16,388 nt of DNA from Bacteroidota bacterium (GCA_023419095.1 JAEZYN010000022.1:1-16388), one strand, 5' to 3'. Shown: positions 7,082-14,551, counted from the first letter of the stretch. A program made the numbers and translations. The notes: generated by a model not told the origin, from the sequence alone.

Positions 7082-8728
7082 ATGTTCAGGAAAATTCAGC
7101 TTATCTCATTCGTATTCTTATCATTCTGTGCTCTGCATGCGCAGAAAATGGCCGCAGGAGCCGGCGCAAAACCCAAACTGGTGGTTGGTATTGTAGTAGA
7201 CCAAATGCGTTGGGACTTTCTTTACCGCTACGAATCCAAATACGGAAACGGCGGTTTTAAGAGACTGATGAATGACGGCTACACGCTGAATAATGTAATG
7301 ATCAATTACGTGCCGACGGTCACGGCGCTAGGCCATACTTCGATCTATACCGGTTCGGTGCCTTCCATCCACGGCATCGCCGGCAATGACTGGACCGACC
7401 GTGAGACGGGAAAGAATGTGTATTGCACCACCGATACTTCGGTAAAAGGTATTTCCTCAACTTCAGAAAAAATAGGCGCGCATTCGCCGCACAATCTCTG
7501 GAGCACCACGATCACAGACCAGCTCGGAATGGCCACCAATTTCCGATCGAAAGTCGTAGGTGTTTCGCTGAAGGACCGCGCGTCAATTTTGCCGGCGGGC
7601 CACAATCCGACAGGCGCGTTTTGGTTCGACGAAGGTTCGGGGCATTTCGTGACGAGTTCTTATTATATGAATGAACTGCCGCAGTGGCTCAAAAATTTCA
7701 ATGCGCAGAACTGGGGCGAAAAATTGACAGCGAACGGCTGGAACACACTTTTGCCCATCAGTCAGTACACCGAAAGCACCGCAGACAATGTTCCCTGGGA
7801 ACAGTTGCTGGGCAGCGCAAAAACGCCGACTTTCCCTTATTCAAATCTCGGTACAGACTATCTGGCCAAAAAAGGAATCATCCGGACGACGCCTTTTGGA
7901 AATACGTTAACCCTGAAAATGGCTGAAGCCGCTCTTGACGGATATAACATGGGAAGGGGCGCAGAAACAGATTTCCTCGCAATCAATATCGCGTCAACCG
8001 ATTATGTGGGACATTCATTCGGCCCGAATTCAGTTGAAGTACAGGATACTTATTTACGATTAGACAAAGACTTGGAAAATTTTTTCAGCATGCTTGATAA
8101 AAAAGTAGGAAAGGACAGCTATCTGGTTTTCCTGTCGGCTGATCATGGCGCTGCAAACGCGATAGGCTACATGGAAGCCAACAAAATGCTGACGGGACTT
8201 TTCGATGATGGCCTTCAGAAAAATCTCGAAGCTGAGCTGAAAGCTAAGTTTGCGCACGACAAGATAATCTGGGGAATCGATAACTACCAAATCTACCTGA
8301 ACCATAAACTTATTCGCGAAAACAAACTGGATGCAGAGGCTGTTAAAAACCAGCTCATTTCAAGTCTGAACCGCGATCCGCGTGTTTTGTACGCAGTAGA
8401 TCTTGCCAAAGTAGGTGCCTCCGCAATTCCGGAACCCATAAAAACAAGGATTATCAATGGATACAACTGGCAGCGCAGCGGCGATATCCAGATCATTTCG
8501 CACGACGGCATGCTTCCGAATTATGCCAAAAAGGGCACTACACACAGTGTGTGGAATTCTTATGATGCGCACATTCCGCTGATATTCATGGGGAAAGGTG
8601 TAAAAAAAGGTGAAAGCGCGAAACCTTACCACATGACTGATATTGCGCCGACGCTGGCTCAGATCCTGAAAATTGAAAACCCGGGCGGATGCATCGGTCA
8701 GCCTATCGCAGAGGTTTTGCAGGAGTAA
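7082..8728 (+). CDS. pafA: Alkaline phosphatase PafA (secreted phosphate-monoester hydrolase)
   Basis: PafA releases phosphate from diverse monoesters in the periplasm. The 548-residue precursor has a Sec signal peptide (FRKIQLISFVFLSFCALHA, cut near residue 20-21). Every active-site residue I recall for Elizabethkingia PafA is found with a constant offset of +2: the zinc ligands Asp40, Asp307, His311, Asp354, His355 and His488, the nucleophile Thr81 in PTVTALGHTSIYTG, and the phosphate-binding Asn102, Lys164 and Arg166 (SLKDRAS). That makes it a Thr-nucleophile member of the alkaline phosphatase superfamily and probably fully active. It is read divergently from the efflux regulator across about 150-200 bp and ends at a bidirectional terminator, so it appears monocistronic. 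No Pho-box-like site was recognised, and PafA homologs are often constitutive. Confidence 0.95.
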   Translation: MFRKIQLISFVFLSFCALHAQKMAAGAGAKPKLVVGIVVDQMRWDFLYRYESKYGNGGFKRLMNDGYTLNNVMINYVPTVTALGHTSIYTGSVPSIHGIAGNDWTDRETGKNVYCTTDTSVKGISSTSEKIGAHSPHNLWSTTITDQLGMATNFRSKVVGVSLKDRASILPAGHNPTGAFWFDEGSGHFVTSSYYMNELPQWLKNFNAQNWGEKLTANGWNTLLPISQYTESTADNVPWEQLLGSAKTPTFPYSNLGTDYLAKKGIIRTTPFGNTLTLKMAEAALDGYNMGRGAETDFLAINIASTDYVGHSFGPNSVEVQDTYLRLDKDLENFFSMLDKKVGKDSYLVFLSADHGAANAIGYMEANKMLTGLFDDGLQKNLEAELKAKFAHDKIIWGIDNYQIYLNHKLIRENKLDAEAVKNQLISSLNRDPRVLYAVDLAKVGASAIPEPIKTRIINGYNWQRSGDIQIISHDGMLPNYAKKGTTHSVWNSYDAHIPLIFMGKGVKKGESAKPYHMTDIAPTLAQILKIENPGGCIGQPIAEVLQE

Positions 8729-8751
8729 GTAGAAAAGAGCCAAGAGCCAAG

Positions 8752-8790
8752 AAAAAAAGGTGCTTCCGAAATGAAAGCACCTTTTTTTAT
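8752..8790. terminator. Bidirectional terminator between pafA and the DUF4136 gene
   Basis: An A7-GGTGCTT arm (8752-8765) pairs with AAGCACC-T7 (8775-8788) around a 9-base loop. Each strand ends in a T run, so it can serve both pafA (+) and the lipoprotein gene (-). Just before it, AAGAGCC is repeated twice (about 8734-8748). Confidence 0.9.
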
Positions 8791-8804
8791 TTAAAAAACT
8801 GGAT

Positions 8805-9335
8805 TTATTTACCTCGCTGCGGCGGATAATTTGCCATGATCTCAGCTACGATTTCCGGGATCTGCTTTTGTTTGGATTTCGGAGAATCTACCGAAATTCC
8901 ACTGCCGATTCCCTGCCATACCAGTTTTTGAGTTCTCGCGTCGATGAGGTCGAGCGTCAAACCTCCCTGGTTATAGTTCGAAGTCCAGGTTCTGTTCATT
9001 CCCACGCCCCAGCCGAATGGGCCGCCCCAGCCGTACATGCCGATCGGGCGCGTACTTTGGATATCCTGAATTTTCTTGTGATTGGCTTTTACGTTCACGA
9101 TGAGGTCCGGATTATCGGAAACGCTCAGCCCTTTCGTCTGAAGCTGCTTGGAGACTTCGTTCAGTACGCGGTCTTTATCGATATCGTTCAATTTCAGGTC
9201 ATCAATTCTCAGTTTATACGTTTTGTATGCGTTGAAATTTGCGGTCTCTGCATAATCAGATTTCACCTGGAACGGGCTGCAGGAAGTAAAGGCAAGGGAT
9301 CCTGAAGCTAAAAGCAGAAAAATATATTTTTTCAT
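8805..9335 (-). CDS. DUF4136 lipoprotein
   Basis: Function unknown. The 176-residue precursor starts at the ATG at 9335 with a lipoprotein signal peptide: positively charged start, hydrophobic core LLLASGSLAFTS, and Cys19 followed by SPF. The mature part begins VKSDYAETANFNAYKTYKL, the usual opening of DUF4136 proteins (a conserved Asp, then an aromatic 'F..Y.TY' strand). It continues with a segment predicted as helix, DRVLNEVSKQLQTKGL, then PDLIVNVKA and a Gly/Trp-rich loop (GMYGWGGPFGWGVGM). The end, LTLDLIDARTQKLVWQGIGSG, resembles the close of that domain. Such proteins sit on the periplasmic face of a membrane. The gene is 15 bp downstream of the DUF5522 gene on the same strand, so the two probably share a transcript. 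Confidence 0.9.
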   Translation of the reverse strand: MKKYIFLLLASGSLAFTSCSPFQVKSDYAETANFNAYKTYKLRIDDLKLNDIDKDRVLNEVSKQLQTKGLSVSDNPDLIVNVKANHKKIQDIQSTRPIGMYGWGGPFGWGVGMNRTWTSNYNQGGLTLDLIDARTQKLVWQGIGSGISVDSPKSKQKQIPEIVAEIMANYPPQRGK

Positions 9336-9350
9336 TGATAGATTTATTTT

Positions 9351-9530
9351 TTAATTTTTTTTAATCGGTTTTATAAAACGGTCGGTCTTCTTGTCATATC
9401 CGTATGGGCAGTGTTTGCAGCCGTTTTTGCAGCAATAGCCGCGTTTCAGGTGATATTTTTCGGTGAAAACCCTGTATCCCTGTTCGTTATAGTAAAAGTC
9501 TTCGTTTTCTTTGATGCTGTTTTGATTCAT
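9351..9530 (-). CDS. Small Cys-rich DUF5522 protein (59 residues)
   Basis: A short gene easily missed by length cut-offs. The ATG at 9530 opens a 59-codon frame ending in TAA at 9351. It encodes MNQNSIKENEDFYYNEQGY, then RVFTEKYHLKRGYCCKNGC, KHCPYGYDKKTDRFIKPIKKN. The segment FTEKYHLKRGYCCKNGCKHC followed by PYGY is the hallmark of the DUF5522 family, with four Cys (33, 34, 38, 41) and two His (27, 40) that could bind a metal. No function is known. It is likely the first gene of a two-gene unit with the DUF4136 lipoprotein (15 bp gap) and is divergent from the HExxH gene, with 39 bp between the start codons. A weak promoter-like TACATTTA ends about 7 bp before the ATG on the minus strand. Confidence 0.88.
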   Translation of the reverse strand: MNQNSIKENEDFYYNEQGYRVFTEKYHLKRGYCCKNGCKHCPYGYDKKTDRFIKPIKKN

Positions 9531-9557
9531 AGGTTAAATGTAAACGGCCGAAAATTT

Positions 9558-9565
9558 TATCTTTG
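9558..9565 (+). promoter_or_regulatory. -7 promoter element of the HExxH gene
   Basis: TATCTTTG is an exact TAnnTTTG match ending 4 bp before the ATG at 9570. Transcription would then start at or next to the A of the ATG, implying a leaderless mRNA. A good -33 TTTG at normal spacing is not seen. Confidence 0.55.
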
Positions 9566-9569
9566 TTTG

Positions 9570-9899
9570 ATGATTATTATCGCACGGTCACTTCTCAAAA
9601 ATACAAAAATTTCCGCGATCGCACTTTTTCCGGTTGTTTTGGTTCGCTCATCGGCCCTGCGCGAAAATCCGGTGCTTATCAATCACGAGAAAATACATCT
9701 TCGGCAGCAACTTGAGATGTTGGTTATTTTTTTCTATTTGTGGTATGTAATCGAGTATTATTACCTTTTTTTCAAGCTCAAAGATCCGTATCAGGCGTAC
9801 AAATCCATTTCTTTTGAACGCGAAGCGTATGCGATGGAAAATAACCCGGATTATTTGAAGACAAGAAAATTCTGGAGCTTCTGGAAATACCGTTACTGA
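9570..9899 (+). CDS. Conserved hypothetical protein with HExxH motif (109 residues)
   Basis: I know no function for it. I prefer the ATG at 9570 over the longer open frame from 9411, because the extra N-terminus would lie antisense to the DUF5522 gene and upstream of a promoter element. The protein starts MIIIARSLLKNTKISAIALF. NHEKIHLRQQLEML then gives an HExxH motif (His39, Glu40, His43), followed by an aromatic hydrophobic helix (VIFFYLWYVIEYYYLFF, 52-68) and FEREAYAMENNPDYL, where Glu83 or Glu85 could be a third metal ligand. The order HExxH, membrane-like helix, then ExxA recalls a very small zincin, but no protease domain is established. I recall similar roughly 110-residue proteins across flavobacteria. 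It may be an integral or peripheral membrane protein. Confidence 0.85.
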   Translation: MIIIARSLLKNTKISAIALFPVVLVRSSALRENPVLINHEKIHLRQQLEMLVIFFYLWYVIEYYYLFFKLKDPYQAYKSISFEREAYAMENNPDYLKTRKFWSFWKYRY

Positions 9900-9908
9900 T
9901 TTTTATTT

Positions 9909-9996
9909 GGGCGCCATTTCCGGCTTTCACTACTCGCTTTTTTATTCCGCTGCGCTACATAAAAAGAGCTCAAACAGGCCGTTCAATCCGGGGCGC
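9909..9996. repeat. Conserved-looking intergenic element (GGGCGCC ... GGGGCGC)
   Basis: The 178 bp between the HExxH gene and the PLP enzyme hold a structured block. It starts GGGCGCCATTTCCGG, has a hairpin with arms CTTTTTTAT and ATAAAAAG (about 9937-9965) around a CG-rich loop (TCCGCTGCGCTAC), then GAGCTCAAACAGGCCGTTC and ends CCGGGGCGC. I remember near-identical sequences between genes in Chryseobacterium-type genomes, so I call it a dispersed repeat. The coding potential is poor. The family is unnamed to my knowledge and the assignment rests on recall. Confidence 0.5.
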
Positions 9997-10065
9997 AAAG
10001 ACACGCGCTTGTCGGACAGGATTTCTAACCATTAAAAACACAAAACTTCTCTCGAAACTTTTTTC

Positions 10066-10073
10066 GAACTTTG
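10066..10073 (+). promoter_or_regulatory. Candidate -7 element of the PLP-enzyme gene
   Basis: GAACTTTG differs from TAnnTTTG at one base and ends 4 bp before the ATG at 10078. Just upstream, TCGAAA (10052-10057) and TTTCGA (10062-10067) form an inverted repeat that could be an operator or chance. Confidence 0.4.
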
Positions 10074-10077
10074 CCTC

Positions 10078-10992
10078 ATGCAAATGCCAACGCACGAAGT
10101 TCCGGTCACGGAGATTCATTTAAACAGAAACATCCGGCTTTTCATTAAAAGAGAAGACCAGATCCACCTGGAAATTTCGGGTAATAAATTCTGGAAACTG
10201 TTCTACAATATCAATCAGTATCTTGCTCGGGAAATCGAAAACCCAATGCTCATCACATTTGGCGGCGCCTTCTCCAATCATATCGCGGCCGTCGCTGCGC
10301 TCGGCCGCGACCTTGGCATCGCCACGCTTGGCCTCATTCGCGGTGAAGAACTCAAACATAATTGGCACGAAAACGAAACCTTAACGAAAGCATCTGCGGA
10401 TGGAATGCACTTGCGTTTTGTAACGCGGGACATTTACCGTGACAAGGATTCTTTAGTATTAAAACTCCAAAGTGAATTTCCAAATGCATTAATAATTCCG
10501 GAAGGCGGCACTAATCAGGTCGCTGTAAATGGCATTCAACACATGCTTGGAAACGCTACAAAAAGTTTTAATTATCTTTGCACCGCAGTTGGTACAGGTG
10601 GAACTGTCGCGGGAATCTCGCGCTTTGCCGAGGAAAACCAGAAAGTTTTAGGTTTTAAGGTCGTAAAAGATTCTTCCCTGGAAGCGAAGGTTTCAGAACT
10701 TTCCGGCAAAGAAAATTTCGAACTGATAGATGCTGCTGATGGTGGTTACGGCAAAATAACGGACGGAAATATCCGTTTTATCAATAGTTTTTACGATAAA
10801 TACGGAGTGCCGCTGGATCCTGTGTATACCGGAAAGATGATGAGGAAGCTTTTTGAACTTATCGAACAGGATTTTTTTTCGGAAGGAAGTACCATCCTGG
10901 CGTTTCATACCGGCGGACTTCAGGGAATAAAAGGCGCCAACGAAATGCTTAAAAAAAACAAGCGACCTCTGATAAAGACGACAGTTAAATAA
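10078..10992 (+). CDS. PLP-dependent ACC deaminase / D-cysteine desulfhydrase family protein
   Basis: A fold-type II PLP enzyme of 304 residues. The lysine that should bind PLP is Lys37 in LEISGNKFWKL, preceded by IKREDQIH. GGAFSNHIAAVAALG (62-76) is the cofactor and substrate loop (Ser66, Asn67, His68), VGTGGTVAG (about 170-178) is the phosphate-binding loop, and a C-terminal HTGGLQG completes the site. Members either deaminate 1-aminocyclopropane-1-carboxylate or desulfhydrate D-cysteine. Sequence alone does not decide, and many short flavobacterial members are probably not true ACC deaminases. The protein is about 30 residues shorter than characterised enzymes (near 338). A second ATG two codons in (10084) is an alternative start. 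Only 7 bp separate it from the glucosaminidase gene, so the two are cotranscribed; a link to D-amino acids released from cell wall is speculation. Confidence 0.9.
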   Translation: MQMPTHEVPVTEIHLNRNIRLFIKREDQIHLEISGNKFWKLFYNINQYLAREIENPMLITFGGAFSNHIAAVAALGRDLGIATLGLIRGEELKHNWHENETLTKASADGMHLRFVTRDIYRDKDSLVLKLQSEFPNALIIPEGGTNQVAVNGIQHMLGNATKSFNYLCTAVGTGGTVAGISRFAEENQKVLGFKVVKDSSLEAKVSELSGKENFELIDAADGGYGKITDGNIRFINSFYDKYGVPLDPVYTGKMMRKLFELIEQDFFSEGSTILAFHTGGLQGIKGANEMLKKNKRPLIKTTVK

Positions 10993-10999
10993 AATTAAT

Positions 11000-12055
11000 A
11001 TGGGAATGAGGAAAACACTGTTGATATTTTCATTGATTATTCTGGCGAATTTTAAGGCACAAAGCTGGAAAAACGATGAGCAGTACATTCAGAAATTTGC
11101 TGCTTACGCTGTAGAAGAGATGGAAAAATACAAGATTCCTGCTTCAATTACCCTCGCACAGGGACTTCTGGAAACCGGTGGAGGACAAAGCCGCCTCGCG
11201 CAGATCGGTAAAAATCATTTCGGAATTAAGTGTAAAGAAGACTGGACCGGCAAAACGATGACCCACACCGATGATGCGCCAAACGAATGTTTCCGTGTGT
11301 ACGACGATCCCCGCGAATCTTACGAAGACCACTCAAAATTCCTGGCTTACCGGAAATATTATGTAAATCTTTTCAAACTTGACCTCAAGGATTATAAAGG
11401 ATGGGCGCATGGCCTTAAAAAGGCCGGATATGCAACAAACCCGCGCTACGCTTACATATTGATTGACAAAATTGAGAAAAACAGACTCTACGAATTCGAT
11501 AATACCAGTTCCAAAGAAGTGCTTTATACGGTTCTGAAATTGTATCCCGGTCTTCGCGACGATAAAATTTTTATGGCGCAACTGGATCAGAACAAAGCAT
11601 CATCCAAACCTGTCACCGTTACGGTTCCTTACGAACAGACGTCTTACGCGAAACAGCAGCAGAAAGTGGATGCCATTAAAACACGTGCAGAAATCCTGAC
11701 GACGATTTTGATTAAAAATCATCCGAATGGGGGAAAGAAATTCGTTGTGATACCCGAGGATACCGAGCTTGGATTGATCTCCAAAAAGTTCGGCATTTCA
11801 GAAAGCAAGCTGATGAAGTGGAACGAACTTGACGGAACCAATCTTAAACGAAATGATATTCTGTTTCTTGAAGGTAAATCGTCAACCGGAAACGTGGCGA
11901 CTTATAAACCAAAAGTAGGTGAGTCAATGCACGAAATTTCACAGAAATTCGGAATCAAGCTGAGTAAACTGTACGATAAAAACCGAATGGCGTACGGCGA
12001 ACAGCCTAAAACCGGTCAGACGCTTTACCTTCAAAGCAAAAAACCTAAAGCTTAA
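11000..12055 (+). CDS. Secreted glucosaminidase with two LysM domains (peptidoglycan hydrolase)
   Basis: This protein is predicted to cut the glycan strands of peptidoglycan during growth or division. The 351-residue precursor has a signal peptide (RKTLLIFSLIILANFKAQS, cleaved near residue 20). Residues about 26-165 form a glucosaminidase (GH73-type) domain: IPASITLAQGLLETGGGQSR contains the probable catalytic Glu58, followed by NHFGIKC and FRVYDDPRESYEDHSKFL, both typical of the family. After a linker, LysM 1 (about 247-291; VVIPEDTELGLISKKFGIS) and LysM 2 (about 299-347; YKPKVGESMHEISQKFGIK) should bind the glycan chain. The start is the ATG at 11000 or the one two codons later (11006). It follows the PLP-enzyme gene by 7 bp and precedes hemL by 41 bp. 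Confidence 0.93.
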   Translation: MGMRKTLLIFSLIILANFKAQSWKNDEQYIQKFAAYAVEEMEKYKIPASITLAQGLLETGGGQSRLAQIGKNHFGIKCKEDWTGKTMTHTDDAPNECFRVYDDPRESYEDHSKFLAYRKYYVNLFKLDLKDYKGWAHGLKKAGYATNPRYAYILIDKIEKNRLYEFDNTSSKEVLYTVLKLYPGLRDDKIFMAQLDQNKASSKPVTVTVPYEQTSYAKQQQKVDAIKTRAEILTTILIKNHPNGGKKFVVIPEDTELGLISKKFGISESKLMKWNELDGTNLKRNDILFLEGKSSTGNVATYKPKVGESMHEISQKFGIKLSKLYDKNRMAYGEQPKTGQTLYLQSKKPKA

Positions 12056-12068
12056 GTTTCCTTAAGCT
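12049..12068 (+). terminator. Hairpin spanning the glucosaminidase stop codon
   Basis: AGCTTAAG (12049-12056) and CTTAAGCT (12061-12068) form a perfect 8-bp stem with loop TTTC, with the stop codon inside the first arm. No T run follows, so it may be a processing or weak termination structure before hemL, not a full terminator. Confidence 0.45.
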
Positions 12069-12096
12069 CTTCTCCAAAGTTACAATACCTATATAT

Positions 12097-13380
12097 ATGT
12101 TATACCAAAGAAGTTCTGCACTGTTCGATGAAGCCTACAAATATATTCCGGGCGGCGTAAATTCGCCTGTACGTGCATTTAAATCCGTTGGCGGCGTACC
12201 GATTTTTATGAAATCTGCCAAAGGCGCCTACATGACCGATGCAGACGATAATACTTACATAGATTATATTAACTCTTGGGGCCCAGCTATTTTAGGACAC
12301 ACGCATCCGGAAGTTCTTGAAGCAATTAAAAAACAGGCTGAAAACGGTTTTTCTTACGGAACTCCTTCAGAACTCGAAACCGAGATTGCTAAACTTATCG
12401 TAGAAAATGTTCCGAATATCGACCAGATAAGAATGGTTTCTTCCGGAACAGAAGCATGTATGAGCGCGATCCGTTTAGCGCGCGGTTTTACGGGACGAGA
12501 TAAATTCATCAAATTCGAAGGTTGCTACCACGGACATTCCGATTCTTTTCTTATTAAAGCCGGTAGCGGTGCCGCTACGTTTGGTAATCCAAATTCTCCT
12601 GGTGTTACGGCCGGAACTGCGAAAGATACATTGCTTGCGAGATATAACGATGTAGAGCAGGTTGAAGATCTTTTCAGACATAACGAGGGCGAAATCGCGG
12701 CAATCATTGTAGAACCAGTTGCCGGAAATATGGGTTGCGTGCTTCCGGAAAACAATTTCCTTCAGAACTTGAGAAGGCTTTGCGACGAAAATGGCGCTTT
12801 GCTGATTTTTGATGAAGTGATGACCGGATTCCGTCTCGATTTTGGTGGTGCGCAGGAAGTTTTCAATGTGAAAGCGGATCTGGTAACCTACGGAAAAGTA
12901 ATTGGCGGCGGTCTGCCGGTTGGTGCGTTTGCCGGACGAAATGAAATTATGGATCATCTGGCTCCAAAAGGCGCCGTATACCAAGCCGGAACTTTAAGCG
13001 GCAATCCGTTAGCGATGCGTGCCGGACTTACCACTTTGGAACTGATCAGAAAAGACGAAAACTTCTATCAGAACATCAATAAAACGACAGAAACCCTCGA
13101 TTTTGAGATCGGGAAAATATTGAATTCTAAAGACATTCAGCACCGGATTAACCGGAAAGGTTCGATGATGAGCATCTTTTTCCACATTAACGCGGTTTCG
13201 AATTTTGATGAAGCGGCCCAGGCGAACCACGCGCTGTTCAATAATTTTTTCCATTTCTTGCTTAAGAACGGAATTTATCTTCCACCAAGCGGCTACGAAA
13301 CCTGGTTTATTTCGGATGCCATTAAACAAAACGAAATCGACAGAACGCTGGATGTCACCAGCCAGTTTCAGTATTCTTAA
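12097..13380 (+). CDS. hemL: Glutamate-1-semialdehyde 2,1-aminomutase
   Basis: HemL converts glutamate-1-semialdehyde to 5-aminolevulinate, the first committed compound of heme and other tetrapyrroles by the C5 route. The 427-residue protein opens with YIPGGVNSPVRAFKSVGG, a HemL hallmark, then SSGTEACMSAIRLARGFTG (PLP phosphate region) and FEGCYHGHSDS. FDEVMTGFR holds the Asp that contacts the pyridine nitrogen (Asp239), and DLVTYGKVIGGGLPVGAF holds the Schiff-base Lys267. Length is normal (about 425-430). The ATG at 12097 is preceded by an AT-rich stretch, and no clear TAnnTTTG element was seen, so hemL may be partly read through from the glucosaminidase gene 41 bp upstream. A terminator follows directly. 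Other heme genes are not in the window. The heme catalase to the right depends on its product, but I see no sign of coregulation. Confidence 0.97.
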   Translation: MLYQRSSALFDEAYKYIPGGVNSPVRAFKSVGGVPIFMKSAKGAYMTDADDNTYIDYINSWGPAILGHTHPEVLEAIKKQAENGFSYGTPSELETEIAKLIVENVPNIDQIRMVSSGTEACMSAIRLARGFTGRDKFIKFEGCYHGHSDSFLIKAGSGAATFGNPNSPGVTAGTAKDTLLARYNDVEQVEDLFRHNEGEIAAIIVEPVAGNMGCVLPENNFLQNLRRLCDENGALLIFDEVMTGFRLDFGGAQEVFNVKADLVTYGKVIGGGLPVGAFAGRNEIMDHLAPKGAVYQAGTLSGNPLAMRAGLTTLELIRKDENFYQNINKTTETLDFEIGKILNSKDIQHRINRKGSMMSIFFHINAVSNFDEAAQANHALFNNFFHFLLKNGIYLPPSGYETWFISDAIKQNEIDRTLDVTSQFQYS

Positions 13381-13387
13381 ATACAAA

Positions 13388-13420
13388 AAAGCCAACTGAT
13401 TGAAGTTGGCTTTCTTATTT
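13388..13420. terminator. Terminator after hemL
   Basis: AAAGCCAACT (13388-13397) pairs with AGTTGGCTTT (13404-13413) around GATTGA, followed by CTTATTTT. It starts 7 bp after the hemL stop. The A-rich left flank means it could also stop minus-strand transcription from the oxidoreductase gene. Confidence 0.9.
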
Positions 13421-13430
13421 TAAAGGCAAA

Positions 13431-14480
13431 TTAAGGCCTGGCTCTTTCGTATTGGTGAGGGAAAAAACAGTTGTCGTTGTTCTTAAATGAACCCCGAACA
13501 GGCAGATAAGGATTTCGGAGAATTTCACGCGCGACAAAAATTAAGTCCGCCTGTTCATTCTGCAAAATTTCTTCTGCCTGTTTTGCGGTTTTTATCAGAC
13601 CTACAGCGCCGGTTGCAATTTTCGCGTCTTTCTTTACAGCCGCTGCCAAAGGAACCTGGTAGCCATCAAACAAAGAAATCTTTGCGCCGTGGATATTTCC
13701 ACCACTTGAAACATCGATGAGGTCGACACCTTTTTCCTTCAAAAGTTTGGCTAAGGCTACGCTGTCTTTGATGTTCCAGCCATTCGTCGCATATTCCGTT
13801 CCTGAGATTCTTACAAATAATGGGTGGTTTTCATCGAGAAGTTCGTTCACTGCATCTACGATTTCGAGTAGGAAACGGCATCTGTTTTCGAAACTTCCGC
13901 CGTATTCGTCTGTTCTTACATTCGATAATGGTGACAGGAACTGGTGAATCAGGTAGCCGTGCGCGGCGTGGATTTCAATTAAATCAAAACCAGCGTGCAA
14001 AGATCTTTGGGCAGCAGTTTTAAAATTTTCAACCAAATCTTTTATTTCTTCAGCAGAAAGTTCTTGTGGAACTCTCTCAGATTTAAGGTACGGAATTGGT
14101 GAAGGCGCCACGGTTTCCCAACCATCTTCTTCCATCGAGGTTTGTTTGCCGTTCCAGGTCGATGCTTTTCTTCCGGCATGCGCAAGCTGAATTCCGATCT
14201 TACTTTCAGACTGGCTATGGACGATATCGACAATTTTTTTAAGCTGTTGCGCCTGTTCATCATTCCAGATTCCCATGCATTTGCTGGTGATCCGGCCTTC
14301 GGGCACTACGCCGGTCGCTTCCACGATGATGAGGCCGGCTCCGCCTTGCGCGCGGCTTCCGTAATGTAACAAATGAAAGTCGTTTGCAAGTCCGTCTTCA
14401 CAGGAATACATACACATGGGTGACATAACCCAACGGTTTTTGATTTCTAAATTTCTGAATTTTATTGGTGTATAAAGCAT
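13431..14480 (-). CDS. namA: NADPH dehydrogenase, old yellow enzyme family (YqjM/NamA-like)
   Basis: A cytoplasmic FMN ene-reductase that uses NAD(P)H to reduce activated double bonds, often linked to electrophile or oxidative stress. The protein of about 349 residues is a TIM barrel of the thermophilic-like class. The signature Cys23 and Tyr25 are in SPMCMYSCEDG, Gln98 is in GIQLAHAGRKAS, the substrate pair His171/His174 is in IEIHAAHGYLIHQFLSPLSN, and RTDEYGGSFENR follows. I use the ATG at 14480; the frame runs two codons upstream only to a TTG. A -7 element (TAATTTTG) lies 24 bp upstream, so the gene probably has its own promoter. Its neighbour katE, on the same strand, ends in a terminator about 70 bp before this gene's start. 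Both suggest stress defence, but a shared transcript is unlikely. Confidence 0.93.
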   Translation of the reverse strand: MLYTPIKFRNLEIKNRWVMSPMCMYSCEDGLANDFHLLHYGSRAQGGAGLIIVEATGVVPEGRITSKCMGIWNDEQAQQLKKIVDIVHSQSESKIGIQLAHAGRKASTWNGKQTSMEEDGWETVAPSPIPYLKSERVPQELSAEEIKDLVENFKTAAQRSLHAGFDLIEIHAAHGYLIHQFLSPLSNVRTDEYGGSFENRCRFLLEIVDAVNELLDENHPLFVRISGTEYATNGWNIKDSVALAKLLKEKGVDLIDVSSGGNIHGAKISLFDGYQVPLAAAVKKDAKIATGAVGLIKTAKQAEEILQNEQADLIFVAREILRNPYLPVRGSFKNNDNCFFPHQYERARP

Positions 14481-14503
14481 ATTCAATAATTATTTCGAGG
14501 ATG

Positions 14504-14511
14504 CAAAATTA
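14504..14511 (-). promoter_or_regulatory. -7 promoter element of the old yellow enzyme gene
   Basis: TAATTTTG on the minus strand (14511-14504) matches TAnnTTTG exactly, 23 bp before the ATG at 14480. The -33 TTTG is not evident at normal spacing. Confidence 0.55.
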
Positions 14512-14551
14512 GCGAATTTAAACGGAAGTTTAATTTTTAAAGACATGGGCA

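Noticed and set aside
9411..9569. N-terminal extension of the HExxH gene (start at 9411)
   Set aside because: It would be antisense to the DUF5522 gene, has no family resemblance, and a -7 promoter element lies downstream of that start at 9558-9565.
12475..12984. 169-codon minus-strand open frame inside hemL
   Set aside because: It is fully antisense to a well-conserved hemL and has no recognisable domain.
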